A DNA stretch of 64,000 nt from Coniella vitis (lineage: Eukaryota; Ascomycota; Sordariomycetes; Diaporthales; Schizoparmaceae). Positions 1 through 12,810 of the stretch are shown here, in pieces. Position numbers and translations under genes: made by a program. The DNA lies in contig WUJK01000008.1 in assembly GCA_011317545.1 (NCBI GenBank), positions 1,178,001-1,242,000 on the forward strand. The letters run 5' to 3'. A model generated the notes under the pieces. The model worked only from the letters and a program-made list of their open reading frames with translations. It was not told the DNA's origin and ran no database searches. Every line of letters begins with the position of its first letter. Position 1 is the stretch's first letter.

Positions 1-345
1 ATAATAATCTCGAAGTATCGTAAGGAGCTCCGGTATTAATACTCCGAGGGAATATTATTAGGTAATCTAGTTATAGATAGAGTCTAGATTATAAGGGGTA
101 TAATCTATAAGTATAATTAGATATAGGGAAGGGAGGCTAAAGGCTCTATTAGTTTAATTAACGGTTAGGTAAGCTTTACTATAATATTAAAAAATTCTTA
201 GGAGAATACCTGCTACGATAATAGTAAAGGGGTATTAAAAATACGTTTTCTATAGCCCTAGGATAAACTAAATAATTTTCATTTTATATACTAGTAGGGT
301 GCTTATAGGAAGAATACTTAAAATCTAACTCAAATTAATTCAGGA
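1..345. other. AT-rich RIP-like stub at window edge
   Basis: No gene is visible. The stretch is AT-rich, dominated by TA-containing words, and almost lacks CA and TG dinucleotides, like the 31-51.6 kb transposon block. Composition becomes ordinary at about 340-350. It is most likely the inner edge of another RIP-mutated repeat lying mainly outside the window. I could not recognise a protein motif in it, so the element type is unknown. Confidence 0.6.
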
Positions 346-1481
346 ATGAAATATGGGATAGTGAGCGCTGCAGACCTCCGTATTGTTGAGCCGTCAAATC
401 TCCGGCACTGGCAGGCATCATTTTTGGCATGCTTCCTCCCCTGAAATCTCACGGCTCCGCGAATCACAGCCGTGCGTTTCAGAATAGCTTCGGTAGAGGC
501 TGCCGCCTTGTCGACTTTGGGACTAACCTGGGGTGCCAGTACGCGTTCGCCCCCAGTCCAGCATCCTCTTCTGGGCCTCGCATCCAGCACATCGCTAATG
601 CACATCTGCAGCTTTCCCGACGCCACACGCCGGCCCCCATCCTTCCATCCGCTCCTATTCATCATCATGGAGAGCACAGAGCTCGCCCAAGAGTCAGATG
701 TCGCACTTGCGGGCGCCGCACCAGCGGAGGTCGGCGTGCTGGTGACGAGCGAGGCTCAACGCACAAGCAGAAGCCAGACGGCACGCGCTCGGTGGCCCAA
801 TGTGTCTGGGTCAGCCTCGGCGCTTTCTGGGGTCGCGAACCACCAGAGCACCCTCTCTGTCAAACTAGAGTCAAGTGGCCCACCTCGGGCCAGAGACCAG
901 TGCAGCTGCTTTGCCCTCTGGCCGTGAAGCAGGATCATGAGCAAAAGCAAAAGAGTCCAAGAAGAAAGAAGGAAGGGCAGAGGTTCCCGGCCTGTCAGCC
1001 CAAAGACGATCCCTCACCGTCGGGCGGGAGATCGGCTCGTCGCTCTTGTGCCCGTCAGGGAAGGTGGCTTGCCCTTCTCCCATGTCACGATGCTTCCTGG
1101 CTTCCTCCGTGCCTGCGTGTGGCTAAATACAACAACAGCTTGGGGCGTGCCGCATCCCTTGCTACATACCTTGCTACATACCTTGTTCGCATTGGCCCGC
1201 GCCCCCCCCCCCTCATACAACTGTGAGCATCCACTCGGTATGGTATGCCATGCCACGCCAGCCATGATGTTCTTCTTCTTTTTTGAGCTACAAGCCCCGT
1301 TGTTGGAATGAGAGCCTCTCGTTGCCCGCGCCGCGGTGCCTTGTTTATAACTGGCCCGGTGTTCGTCTCATATTGCGTGTTTCGAGCTGTCCCCATATCC
1401 CTTAGTTGGATGTTTCCTTTCCCTTGTTTCCTTCTCGGCTACCTTCTCCTCCAGTGTTGAATGAAGTCTGTCGGCTGAGCC
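346..1481. other. upstream region of the GH55 gene
   Basis: A gene-free region of 1.1 kb with normal base composition. It contains a 12-bp repeated word (ttgctacatacc, twice near 1160-1183), a poly-C run near 1202-1211 and a T-rich run near 1270-1283. Overlapping open frames on both strands lack protein-like composition and start at non-ATG codons or random ATGs, so they are not annotated. The GH55 promoter must lie here, but I see no decisive TATA element. Confidence 0.5.
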
Positions 1482-4135
1482 ATGCGTTCCTTCATAACAT
1501 TTTTGGTGGCATTTGCCTCTCTTTTCTTCGCCGTGCAAGCAGAATGGTGGCTGCAAGACATTGCGCACCAGGGCCTGGCTCCCTACGCTTCCTCTGGCTA
1601 TGCTGTTTTTCGTAACGTCAAGGACTATGGTGCCAAGGGTGCGTGTTCGAATGCCAATTGCTTGCCAAGAATCTGTATATGGTCCATTGAGCAATTTGAC
1701 TGACTCTTGTGAATAACAACAGGTGACGGTGTGACTGACGATACTGCTGCCATCAACGAGGCCATATCCGCAGGGACACGGTGTGGACAAGGATGTGTAC
1801 GTCTTTTCGTGCGGCTGTGGTTGACTGTGGTCGAGTCATAATTCTTGTCCTGACCTGACCATCTTGGAAATAGGAATCCACGACGGCGTCACCTGCCATC
1901 GTCTACTTCCCGTCTGGCACCTATCTCATCTCCTCGTCCCTCTTCCCCGACTACTTCACCCAGCTCATTGGTGATGCGACCGACCCGCCCACCCTCAAGG
2001 CCTCGGCCGGTATGACTGGCTTTGGCCTCATTGACGCCAATCCGTACTACAGCTCGGATCTGAACTGGGTGGCGACCAATGTCTTCTACACCTCGGTGCG
2101 CAACTTGATCATCGACACCACAAATGTTGCTGCCACGACTGCCTGCACTGGCATGCACTGGCCCGTGTCCCAAGCTACATCGCTGCAAAATGTCGTCTTC
2201 AACATGCCCACCACCGCTGGCGTCGTCCACGTCGGTATCTTCATGGAGTCTGGTAGCGGTGGTTTCATTTCCGACGTGACCTTCAATGGTGGCAACTACG
2301 GTGCGCAGTTCGGCAACCAGCAGTACACCATGCGCAACCTCGAGTTCAACAACCAGGCCACAGCCGCCATCCAGATGCTCTGGGACTGGGACTGGACTTT
2401 TATGAACTTGACCGTCAACAACGCCCCCCTGGGTATCGACATGTCGGCCGGCGGGTCGTCCGACCAAGAAGTTGGATCCGTCATCGTCATTGACAGCACC
2501 TTCTCCAATGTTCCCGTGGCTATCAAGACAGCCTATGACACGGCTTCCACCTCCGTCACCAACGGCAGTCTGGTTATCGAGAACGTCGTCTTCTCCAACT
2601 CCGCGATCGCTGTCCAAGACGATGAGGGTACCGTTCTCGCAGGTGACGGCACTGTCTCTGCCTATGTCCAGGGACACACTTACACGCTGACCAGTGGGCC
2701 TACCGATACCATGGGCACCATCACCGCCAACAGCCGCCCTGCTGCTCTTCTTGGATCTGGCTCCAACTACTACACCCAGTCCAAGCCTCAGTACGAGTCC
2801 TTGACGTCCGCAGACTTTGTGAGCGTGCGCACTGAGGGCGCCGTTGGAGACGGAGCGGCCGATGATACGGCCGCCATCCAGTCAGCAATCAACAGTGCCA
2901 CCAGCGCAGGCAAGGTTGTCTTCTTCGACTACGGCCTGTACCGCATCACCAGCACCATCTCCATTCCTGCCGGAACCAAGATTGTGGGAGAGACTTTCCC
3001 TGTGCTGATGGCTGCGGGCGCTTACTTTGAGGACATTGACGCTCCTCAGGTCATGTTGCAGGTTGGCACAGCAGGCGAGTCCGGCACGGTGGCCTTTAGT
3101 GACTTCATTGTGTCCACCCAGGGAGCCACGGCCGGTGCTATTTTGATTGAGTACAATCTTCAGGCTCCCGCTGGCTCTCCAAGTGGTTTCTGGGATGTCC
3201 ACGCCCGAATTGGCGGCTTCGATGGCAGCCAGCTGCAGGTTGCCCAGTGTCTCAAGGACCCCGGTAGCTCTACTGTCGTTACATCTTGCATTGCTGCTTA
3301 CATGGCGCTGCATGCCACTGCTCAGTCGGGCGGTCTGTATTTGGAGAACACATGGTTTTGGTAAGTTCGATATGACGATTAAAACTCCCCCAACACCCAA
3401 AAAAAAAAAAAAAACAGAACAAAAAACAAGGAGACAAGAGCCTAGACTAACGGGCTTGAACCTCGACAGGGCTGCTGACCACGATATCGACGATGCGTCT
3501 GACACTCAAATTACTGTCTACTCTGGCCGCGGGATATTCATTGAATCGACCACTGGCCCCTTCTGGCTCGTCGGCACCGCTTCCGAACATCATGTTCTCT
3601 ACCAGTACCAGTTTGCCGACACGACGAATATATTTGCTTCGCAGCTCCAGACGGAGACGCCTTACTACCAGCCTCTGCCGACCGCACTGGTTCCTTTCAC
3701 CGCAAACGCAACGCTCCAGGATCCGACATTTGATTGTGACGGCGTCACTGGCAACTGCGACGAGGCCTGGGGTCTGCGCATCCTTTCGTCTTCGGACATC
3801 TTCGTGTATGGTGCTAACCACTACTCTTGGTTCAACAACTATGAGCAGGGTACGTCTTCTTCTTCTTGTCTTGAGAGCTAGAGTGTCGCAGCACGGGGAA
3901 GAGAATGTCTGGACTAACAGTACTATCATCTATAGATTGCTCTACCTTTGCTACCGGCGAGAACTGCCAGGCGCGTATCATCAGACTGCAGGGCACTCTT
4001 TCCAACATCAACATGTATTCTGTCAATACTATTGGCTCGACAAGCATGATTGACAATGCTGGCACCGAAGTGGCCAACTGGGAAGACAACAAGGGCGTTT
4101 ACCAGTCCAACATCATTTCCTTCAGGACTGGTTAA
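1482..4135 (+). CDS. secreted GH55 exo/endo-beta-1,3-glucanase
   Basis: Five exons (1482-1638, 1723-1796, 1874-3360, 3470-3849, 3936-4135) join in frame to give 765 aa, the usual size of fungal GH55 enzymes. Residues 1-20 form a signal peptide (MRSFITFLVAFASLFFAVQA). The two pectate-lyase-3-type beta-helix repeats of this family each start with a recognisable motif: KDYGAKGDGVTDDTAAI near residue 50 and EGAVGDGAADDTAAI near residue 395. The GH55 tract around WAADHDIDD spans the third intron, which supports that junction. The expected role is hydrolysis of beta-1,3-glucan outside the cell, either in remodelling its own wall or attacking fungal or algal glucan. The start is the only ATG that gives a signal peptide. 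The third intron holds a poly-A run near 3400-3414. The family call is firm; exo versus endo mode is not determined. Confidence 0.93.
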
Positions 4136-5819
4136 AACACATTCACAAACTTTTATACCCAATTTTCATTTTTCTAGCGATCTATTTCGATATTGAAGCC
4201 TTCTTCTCCATTCCACGTCGTCCGTTGTGTAGAGGCAAGAAGAAAAAGCGAGGAAGAAACGCTTGAATTACTTGCATATGTTTATCATACAAGAGTAAAA
4301 AGTACACAATGGACATACAAAATCTGAAAGAGGGGGTTTGAGTTTGATCTTGCTTAACTTGTTATGATTATCTTTGTACTTCTTTTGAAATGTATATACT
4401 TAGATTCCCTTCCTCTTCGCCATGAATGTGGTGCACAATACTATATAAGTATCACGCGGGATATTTGCCTTGGATGGGGATTTCCCCATGCGGCTGAGCA
4501 ACACAACAACCTCTTGCGTACTACTATGATTTGATTGTCCTGATATACTACTACGATCGTTACCACTCTCCGTCGTTTGGATGGTTTGAGTCCGTGTTGC
4601 TATTATTATTGCCCCGGGAACGCTCGACTGCTTACACAAAAAGAAACATTAACATGACCAACAACAACAACCACAACCACAACAACCGCACCACCCAAGA
4701 AATAAAATATCAAAAAGCCGCCCCCCGCCCCCCCCCCCTTCTCCCCCTCCAGAAAAGACACTGCTTACTCACTCCAACATGCCACTCGAATATGCAATGT
4801 AAATCTCAACGGCGTCACTCTGCTTAATAGTGGGAGGCGGCATGGGCTGGGCAGGCTGGCAGCCCGCATATCCCATCCCGATGATCATAAACACACAAAA
4901 ATCAAAATTTCCCATCCTAGATTCCTTCCAGCCATCCTGCCATCCTGTGGCGCGGGGACTGCGGCAGGGGCCGCTGTGGAGTTAGTTCTTTTTTTTCTTT
5001 TCTGCACACAAAATGTCGTACCATGTCTGTCTTTTGTTTTTGTTACTTTTTCTTTTCATTCCAGGGGAAGTTGGCATGGCCAAGTCAGAAATGGGTTAAT
5101 CCTAGGGAAGATCAATCAAAATGATCGACTTCCCTTGCGTCACATAGTACCTTGCCGTGTCGATATAGAAGTACCTACTGTGCATGTACATATCAGTATA
5201 CACATGTACTTATAAATAAAACTCTTTTCAGACTGGGAAGCACAACCAGATTATGTACTATAATCGGTACATCGCACCTACTGCTACTATCTACCAGTGT
5301 AGAGTATCCCCGAATGCAACTCATCACATCTCATGCACAACCAACAGCCAAATACCATACGCAATATTGAGAGCCATACAAACCGTTGAGGCATAACCAC
5401 CCAAGTTATACAGGCTTGTCAAAACATTCATAACATACATTGGTGGTACAATTCCGTCTCTACCTGTGAGGTATCATAAACGCGGTTCCAGGCAAATATT
5501 AGCCTCAAGCGCGACCCAAGAACAATCAAGTAATCCACAAAGGCAACAACACAATAGCTCTCGTCCCAAGCTCTCATGGCGACTCAAAAGCCTACGCCAT
5601 GATCCGCTCTGTATGTCCTCCTAACGCCGTCATGAGGGTATTATCCGCATAAGGCATATGCAGCCTTCATCCGTCCATGACACGAAAACACTAAATAAAT
5701 CGAATCGACTTTTTTCGGTGCCGCACTCCGCCCACGAAGCCCACTCCAATAAGCCAATAAGAGAACTATAACTAGCTTAGGAAAACACCTCCTCTCCGTG
5801 AACCATCATCAAGGATAGC
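4136..5819. other. convergent intergenic region
   Basis: About 1.7 kb lie between the ends of the GH55 gene and the convergent Rsc9 gene. It contains AT-rich 3'-UTR-like sequence, an AAC-rich stretch near 4660-4690 and a poly-C-rich run near 4722-4738. I see no supported gene or RNA. Confidence 0.5.
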
Positions 5820-8800
5820 TCACAGCTCCGTGATCAGCTCCAGAAGGCTGCAAATATTGGGTGCCATGACGCGGTTAGCCGTCATGACGTCGTGCAGGCG
5901 AGCCAGGACGGGACGAAATAGCCGCTCGTTCCAGCCCTTTGCTCTGTCGTCCACGCCATGTCTTTCCTGCTCCTTCAGCAATTCGTCCTGAGACTCCGTC
6001 TTGACCACATTGCGTGCGATGTTGCGCAGAACCAATACAGCGCTGAGAGGTATACCGGCCGGTTGAACAATGTTAGGGTTCCGCTCGTCCCGGGCAGTCA
6101 ATGTTTCTTCATTCGTGAGGGAATATGACTTGGCAGGTACTGTATGAGCGCGCTTTGTCCGTTTAGACGCATGTGCACCTGGGCTCGACGCAGTGGCTGC
6201 CGATGTGCTCTCGGAGTCGTTGCTTGCCGAGTGAAAGCCGTTTGAAGGCTCGAGAACTTGCTCCACTGCCATGAGATGGGTCTTGATGTGATTAACAAAG
6301 GCGTCTGGACGCATTCTGGTCGGCGTACGGAACTTTGTGCAATCTGCCCAAAGGCACTTGGCTTCCCAGCCTTCCGGGATGCGCTGAGCTTCTTCGAGGC
6401 TTGGTGCGCCAAGGTGGACATTGATGATATGCATAAACATTTTTCTTGCGTCGGCATACCAGTGATTGCATTTCTGGTGCTCTGCATCGCTCAACGTCCA
6501 CAGGCAACGAGAATATTCTTTGCCCTCATTTTCGGGGTCGACTGGCCGCGAACGAGCGCGAATACCCTTGATGATGAATTTCTGGTTTTCTCCCTTAGGT
6601 CCCCTAATGATCTGTGCCCCGGCCGTTGTCCAGACATGGTTAACGTTGCGTATGAAATCTGCTGGAGAGATCATAGCCTTGCCCAATTGAGTGACCCTGC
6701 TGCTGAAGGATGATTGATAAGCCGTCCAAATGGCGATCTGTGTGATGCTTGCTTCGGCATCTTCCTCGAACAGAGATCGAAGCCACATATAACATCTCTC
6801 CGGCTCATCCATTGCCAGCAGGCGCTCCAATAAGTCATCTGGCAACGTCGCAACCTCTTCGCTGTAGGGGATTCTAACCTCTGGTTCAAGCGTCTGCGTA
6901 TGAGTGATTCGCCGTGCACCGTGCGATAGCAGCCGTGCTAAATGCTTAACGAGGCTTTCTGACAGAACAAGTTTGCTGTGGCGGAAGTCGAGCAGCGATT
7001 CTAGATTGGCGACCACAGCAGTGTATTGATAAAGGAAGTCTAGACATGCGTCTACCAATTCATCATCGTTGAGCATCAACCAGTCGATAATCATCTCCAA
7101 GGTATGCATAGGAATAGCACCCAGTCTGTTGGTCTCGGACAGGTTCATTGAAATTCTGGCAAGTGCCCGGAGTGAGGTTAGAATGCATCCCCGATCGGTT
7201 GAGTGAAGCTGCACCAACAGCATTCGGTATAGAGGATCGCGAGGTCCTAGAATCAGGGTTGGCGTCAGTTGCTCTGCAATATCGAGAGCAATGTGCTTCA
7301 ACTCCACGGTTGACTCGCTCGTTGGCAAACGGAGAATAATGCAGAGCAAGTCTCTCAAGGGTGCAAACTGAGCCATGTAGTTGGAGTTTTCGGGCAACAT
7401 GACCATGTTGCGAATAGCCATGGCAGCTTCGGTTACAATGACCATCTTGTCCGCAAAAGCAGAGGGCTGAACGTGATCTTGCGGGGAATGAGGAGACAGC
7501 TTTGATATGCGTTCCAGGATGTCCGGTGTGCCATTGATGCCGTCAAGTTCATCAAACTTGTCGCCGTCGGAATCTGGGTTGTAGCACACGGTCCACTTGA
7601 CATTGTAGAATAATCCTCCCACTTGAAGGGCTGCATGAACAAGACCTTCAGCCAGGCCAGGAAACCCTTCAAACTTGTATCGATCACCTCGTTCGTACGA
7701 TATCTTCATAAGATGATGTACAGCGAAGGCTTCCTCTTCTGGTAAGCCTGAGCGGAGTGCGCAGAGGCAACGCGCGTAGATGTTTGGTCCATCGAAAGGA
7801 GAAGGCTGAATGAGCACGCCTAGATAACGGAGAAGATACTGTCAGACTGGTACTTGCATGGCCCAAAGGTAGCAACTTACTGCTAGGAAGCGGTGCTTGT
7901 CGCGACAGGTTCTGAACAGGCACTGGCTGCTTCTTGAGGAACTTGGCGGGCGCGTTAGCTGGTGTCTCAACCGGACGCGTGGGCTGTGCCTCTGGGGGCC
8001 AGGCGGGCGCCACTGAGTTTGCGACTGTCATTGATTGGTACTCGAAGTTCTGAGGGGCGAAGTTCAAAGACGCTCCGCTGCGTGCAATATGCGATTGCGC
8101 AACTTCGCCATGGCTCAAGTGGTGGGTCGACGCACGGCTTAAGCTATGAGGTAGGTGGCCGTTGCTTTGCGAATGAGGCAGGGCAGGAGGACCCTGGGCA
8201 GTCTGTGAGTGAGCAGCTGGGATATTGGAGGTGTGTTGTGCCGAAGAGTGACGTGAAGGCCGCGTTGAGCCAGTGTCTGGCTGGAAGATAACTCTCTGGG
8301 GCGGATCATGCCTGAGACCGCGAGCTGCTCTCCCTGAGCTGGGCGTGCCTTCTGGCTTGGTCTCTCTGGCAGGTGTGCCGTCGTCGCCCGATGGTTGGGG
8401 GGAATTTTGCGCTGTGGAACGATCGCGGTGTCGGTAGTTCTCGAGGGTGCGCGTCAAAAGGTTGCCGCCCTTTGCCGAGACTTCCTCGAGGATCTCGGGC
8501 GGAGGAGGCGTCTTGTTGTGAATGGTCCTGATTTCATAGGCTGCCAGATTCTTGTAGTAGACCGTCTTGAGACTGAAGGCAACAGCTCCAACATTATGCG
8601 AGTAGATGCCAAGGTCTTGAGATACCTTGCGCCAGAGCAGCTTTTCCTCCGTAATCTTGTCATAGCCGCCATTCTCTACCACATAGTTGAAGACCTTGAG
8701 GAGGTCAATGTGGGCGTTACCGACTTTTGGTTCGGCATCAAATTTGGTGCCTCGCTCGTTGTGAAAGTCTCTGAGTTTGTTGATGAAGTCTTCGTACTCG

Positions 8801-8856
8801 GGCGTGCGGTCAATTGTATGTTCAGCGGTTACCGGGGCAGGCTTGGTGGGCGCCAT
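5820..8856 (-). CDS. rsc9: Rsc9-like chromatin-remodelling subunit (ARID + RFX + zinc finger)
   Basis: Two exons (8856-7881 and 7819-5820, intron 7820-7880) encode 991 aa. An ARID domain lies near residues 15-110. After a low-complexity Ser/Pro/His linker, an Armadillo-like helical region follows. An RFX-type winged helix lies near residues 668-745, with C2H2-like finger residues after it (C764, C776, H789, H794; then C814, C819, H836, H840). This ARID, RFX and zinc-finger order is that of the fungal RSC complex subunit Rsc9 (related to BAF200/ARID2), which helps direct nucleosome remodelling in the nucleus. I chose the ATG at 8856 because the ARID begins soon after it. The frame stays open upstream to 9120, but that segment has no family similarity and is probably 5' UTR. 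The gene is divergent from the Zn2Cys6 gene. Confidence 0.9.
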
Positions 8857-9753
8857 GGTTATCGCTAAGGCCCGCGACAGACAGGCGCGATTGGTTTGGA
8901 AGTGCAGGGGAGAGTGGGAGGGACAGGCCGATGGCACGACGAAGAAGGGGTTGGCATTCAGCAGGCAACCAAGGAAGAGGTTGGTGTGGGTGATTTGTGG
9001 CTGTTGCCAGTGCCACGCAAAAACTCGCAGCAACCCTTGCGACGCGTTGTAGATGGAACGGCGACGTGAAGTAGTGCTGGTCTGGATGGAGTTGCAGGGA
9101 CAGAAATGCGCCGGCAGCAAAAGGTCCAGCTGGGGGAATTTTGGAGCTAAGGACGCACAGACCAGCTGAAGTCAGGCTGCATGGCTCGTGCTTTCCTTCC
9201 CCGGTGGACTGCCAGATTGCCAGGGTAACCCCAGCAAGCCATAATTCCTGCAGTCACCTCCCTCCCTCCTTCCAACAACCGTGAAGGAGGGCATCTGATA
9301 TACAGCCATGTCTGGTAAAAATGGCAGGCGCAGTGCAGTCAACATTGAGATTCGAGGAGAGGAGGACGAGTATGAGCTCCTCTCCTGCCTGTCCAGGTGA
9401 CTTTTCTTCTTCTTTGGCTCTCATTCTACGTGCAGCTCTGTATGCTTTGCACTGCAAAGCTTGGGAAGTTGTGGAATTTTCCTACGGCCTGCACATCATA
9501 AAATAAAGAAGTTTTCGAAACACCAGTTCTTTGAACGACAAACAGTAGTAATTATTCAGCTTCAAGTCCTTTTTTCTCCAGTCCCGGCTAAAGATCACGA
9601 GTACAACTACCAAGACGACTGCACTCTGTTTGCAACTCTCACAAGCATCAATCGGTATCATTGTGCAATGTCGAGCCAATAAAGCACGTAATCACTACAG
9701 CTGATTCTGATTGATACAGTTAGTTTGTGACAAGTCTCTGGAGAGCATGCAGG
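8857..9753. promoter_or_regulatory. divergent promoter region Rsc9 / Zn2Cys6 gene
   Basis: About 0.9 kb separate two divergent start codons and must hold both promoters. The half next to Rsc9 is GC-rich and the other half is more AT-rich. No specific binding site can be assigned by eye. Confidence 0.4.
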
Positions 9754-12474
9754 ATGGAAACAAAAAACAGCAAGGCCGGCCACAATCTGCGATTGCTTCA
9801 AGTCACAGTAGAGTCTGCGTCCCAGCCCATCGCCCGAGATGCTACACTTCGACTCCGGACGCAGTCGGCCCCCGCCAGCAGCCACTTTATGGAGATTCAT
9901 ATTGACGGCAGGATCATGGTTGGTGGTTCTTCCCCAGTGCCCAATCCAGTTGTCTTTTTCCCTGACTGATGCGCGTTCGCATTGCAGGCACAATGGAATC
10001 TGAGTCTACTCGCGAATCAACTTTCGAATGCCGCTCGGGAGTTGTCCTGCAAGTTTCGAAGTAGCGCCAAGGAAAAGGTGCTCCAGTTGATGTTGCCAAT
10101 GCCGGTACCTTCAGAAGCTGAAGACACGCAATCTTCGTCCTTTCCATCTGTCCAGACATATCCGGTGAGTGGTGACTGGCACTTTGACTTTGGGACTACC
10201 TAGGTAACTAACATCTCGAAGAGCAACTGCCTCAAAATCATACGGCTTCATCTCCATACACACCAAGACTTCCATACTGCGGTTGCTTACCTTTCGAAAG
10301 AGGCTGGCCTCACCCACAAAACCATGCCTGACTCGTCCTCTCGGGGCTCTCCTTTCCCGAGAGCATTGTCAGCAATGAGCGTGTTCAGAGGCACAGCGGA
10401 CGTCGTGACCTCGACCCTCTCTAGCTCACAAGAGAAACCACCTCATTTTGTACCAGCTACAAGTCAAAAGACTCACTCAGGCAAGGTACATGAAGCACGA
10501 ATGCTAGCCCTCAACGGCGCCGCTAGCCGGTCGTCAAGCGTAGTGCAGAACAGAGCAACCTTCAATCCAACCCCGCGCTTGATCTCTCGGCGGCTGTCAA
10601 CCTACGTACCGTATGCGTCCTCTTATGACACACAGTCGAGTCCTATTACCACAAAGAGGTCCGGCTCTCTCAGGAAATATTCAGTTTTTGAGAATCAAAT
10701 TACGAGACCATCAACTGCTGTTCAATACCCTGATGTCAGGGAAGATCCAAATCATAACCCTGCGCAGATGCGAAGCCAAGCACCAGGCCACCAATTCTTT
10801 CAAACCAACGCTCGCGTGTCGCCTGTGAGTCACGGAAACATTTCCATGCCTCAAAGCTCGCAGGAAAGGCCGCTGCTTGGAACACTGGAAGCCTATCAAT
10901 CTCACAGGATCAGCTACAATCCTTCGCAAGAGACGTCGGCCTCAACTCAAGTTGTTGATGAAGGCTTTCATGACTCAGCAATCTCTGGGACTGCTAGCAA
11001 TAAGGTGGACCAAATGCAACTGAAGAGCCAATTTCGTACGACTCTCGGTGAAGCCTCTCAGGATCAAGAAGCACTGGGATGGTCCGCGGCAAGCAGTGCA
11101 AGCGTGGCTCTCGATCATGAACTACCCGCAACGGCGCATTCGATGTGGGCTGGCATTCAATCATGCCAGCTGAATGATCCAGAACCATCCCTCTACAGAG
11201 GTCAACATCCCGAGAGCTCATCAAGAAACCTGAATATGAGGAGTGAAGACTATACCTTGCCACGGACCTCATTTGGGCATTCTGCACCACCAACAGCTCC
11301 ATCACACCCTCCTACTGGGTCTTTTGCATCATCTTCGGCAACTACTGACTCACTAACTCGCTTGTCTCCTCAAAAGCACTCCAGTCCAGGCGAGAATAGT
11401 ACGAAGATCACTAACCTCAACGGGCGTGGCAACAGTAATGGCACTGTTAAGGTCAAAGAAGGAGACACTTCTAGGCTTTCAACAAATGAGGTAGCCGACG
11501 TCAGAGCGACAAATACTACAAATAAGCGACCGGCTTCTAGGCAAGCGCGGCCCCAGTCTAAAGCAAAGAGGCCTCGGAAGGCGAACCAAAGCGCGCAAGT
11601 GTACCAAACAAAACCTTCTCGACCTCTCACGAGAGCCTCGAAAAGATCCGAAGGAGTTCTTACAACCAATGTGCAGGAAGAGAGAGGTTCTCGAACTCTG
11701 AATGGAGCACAACCTCCTTCGACTGATGTTGTTCTGGCACAAGTGATTCAGTCTCCTGCTCAGGTTGACGAAAACGACGGACGAAGAGCTCCTCCAGCAC
11801 CTCAGTCTGACATTGTGGCCGCAACTCCTCTTGATATTCAGAGAGCAGCTCAAGATAGGCTGGAAACCGAAGCTGAACCAGGCCACGCAGGCCAGGGCGG
11901 CCACCTCGTTGCTAGTTCTGCCTGCATGCGTTGCCGCCGTAAGCACCAAAGATGCAATGGCTTCAGACCGACCTGTGAATCCTGTACCAAGAGCGGCGTC
12001 TCGGTATGCGTGTATCCTGACGAAGTATCGAAAACAAATCACCGACAGTATCTCCGCCCTAGTCATCCAGAATTTGTCGCTCCGGATGAAACCGCTGGAA
12101 TGCCAGCGGAAGATGCTGTCAATTCGCAGTCTCATTTGCAGCATGCAAGGCATAACGAAGGTATCCGAAAGGATGGCTCACCGGCAGTAGCAACCGTAGA
12201 CTGCGGTACGAGCACTGATTCAAGAATGACGGACACATGTGTCCAAACAGACGCCCCCAAAAGATTACAGATGGATCTACTTGAATGGCGACGCTTGGTT
12301 GAGCGCGGTATGGCGCTGGAGGCGGCCCACCTATCAAAGGCCATCGACAACCTCAAGGACATTTCTGATTCCTCTGTCGATGAACAAGTGAAGCTACTAA
12401 GAGCAGCTCAACACGGTGGCCAGTTCGTGCGAGATCTTCTGAACTTGTTTCGACGCCAAGTTACCATATCTTGA
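9754..12474 (+). CDS. Zn(II)2Cys6 transcription factor with C-terminal zinc cluster
   Basis: Three exons (9754-9918, 9988-10164, 10222-12474) give a putative 864-aa protein. The last exon alone is open from an ATG at 10324 (716 aa). I prefer the longer model because both upstream introns are GT..AG, the first has a CTGAC-type branch site, and all phases match. The zinc cluster begins at residue 682 (CMRCRRKHQRC, then the second Cys-rich half at CESC and VCVYP), followed by about 180 residues that include a helical segment near the C-terminus. The long N-terminal part is Ser/Thr/Gln/Pro-rich and looks disordered, with a basic stretch before the cluster that could be a nuclear signal. Family knowledge says such clusters bind CGG-containing sites. 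The target is unknown. A C-terminal rather than N-terminal cluster is unusual but known. The start remains the weak point. Confidence 0.75.
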
Positions 12475-12810
12475 CACGAAGATAATGGCATTCCTTGGCT
12501 CTTTAATACGAGGCTACATACACCAACAATTGTTGCTTCTTCTGAGACGGGTCGCAAACCAATACTCATCAAGACATGGATATTGCATCTTTTTCCTTTT
12601 CAAATGTTTCGTTTTTGATTTGGAAGACTGACCTTGTGGGCCACCAGCGACGTAATATACAGCATCGCCTCGCCGGCTTCGTCCTAACAGTCACTTTCAG
12701 GCTGATTTGCAATTATATGTTGATTAGGAAGGTGCCCTGGAGACTACTTGAATTTACTGCAATACCGTGAATGTCCATCTGCAGCCAAAGTTTTGGGTGT
12801 GCTAGGTCGA
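12475..12810. other. short convergent intergenic region
   Basis: This 336-bp stretch between the convergent ends of the Zn2Cys6 and MsrB genes should contain both 3' UTRs. I see nothing else in it. Confidence 0.5.

Noticed and set aside
429..1226. 265-codon open frame and overlapping frames upstream of the GH55 gene
   Set aside because: Composition is not protein-like, overlapping frames on both strands are equally open, and no domain or signal is visible. It is likely a chance frame in GC-rich promoter DNA.
1889..2677. 262-codon antisense frame in the GH55 gene
   Set aside because: Same artefact of codon bias; low-complexity Gly/Val/Asp content and no domain.
8857..9120. N-terminal extension of the Rsc9-like protein
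   Set aside because: The frame is open but precedes the family's normal start and lacks similarity. Treated as 5' UTR.
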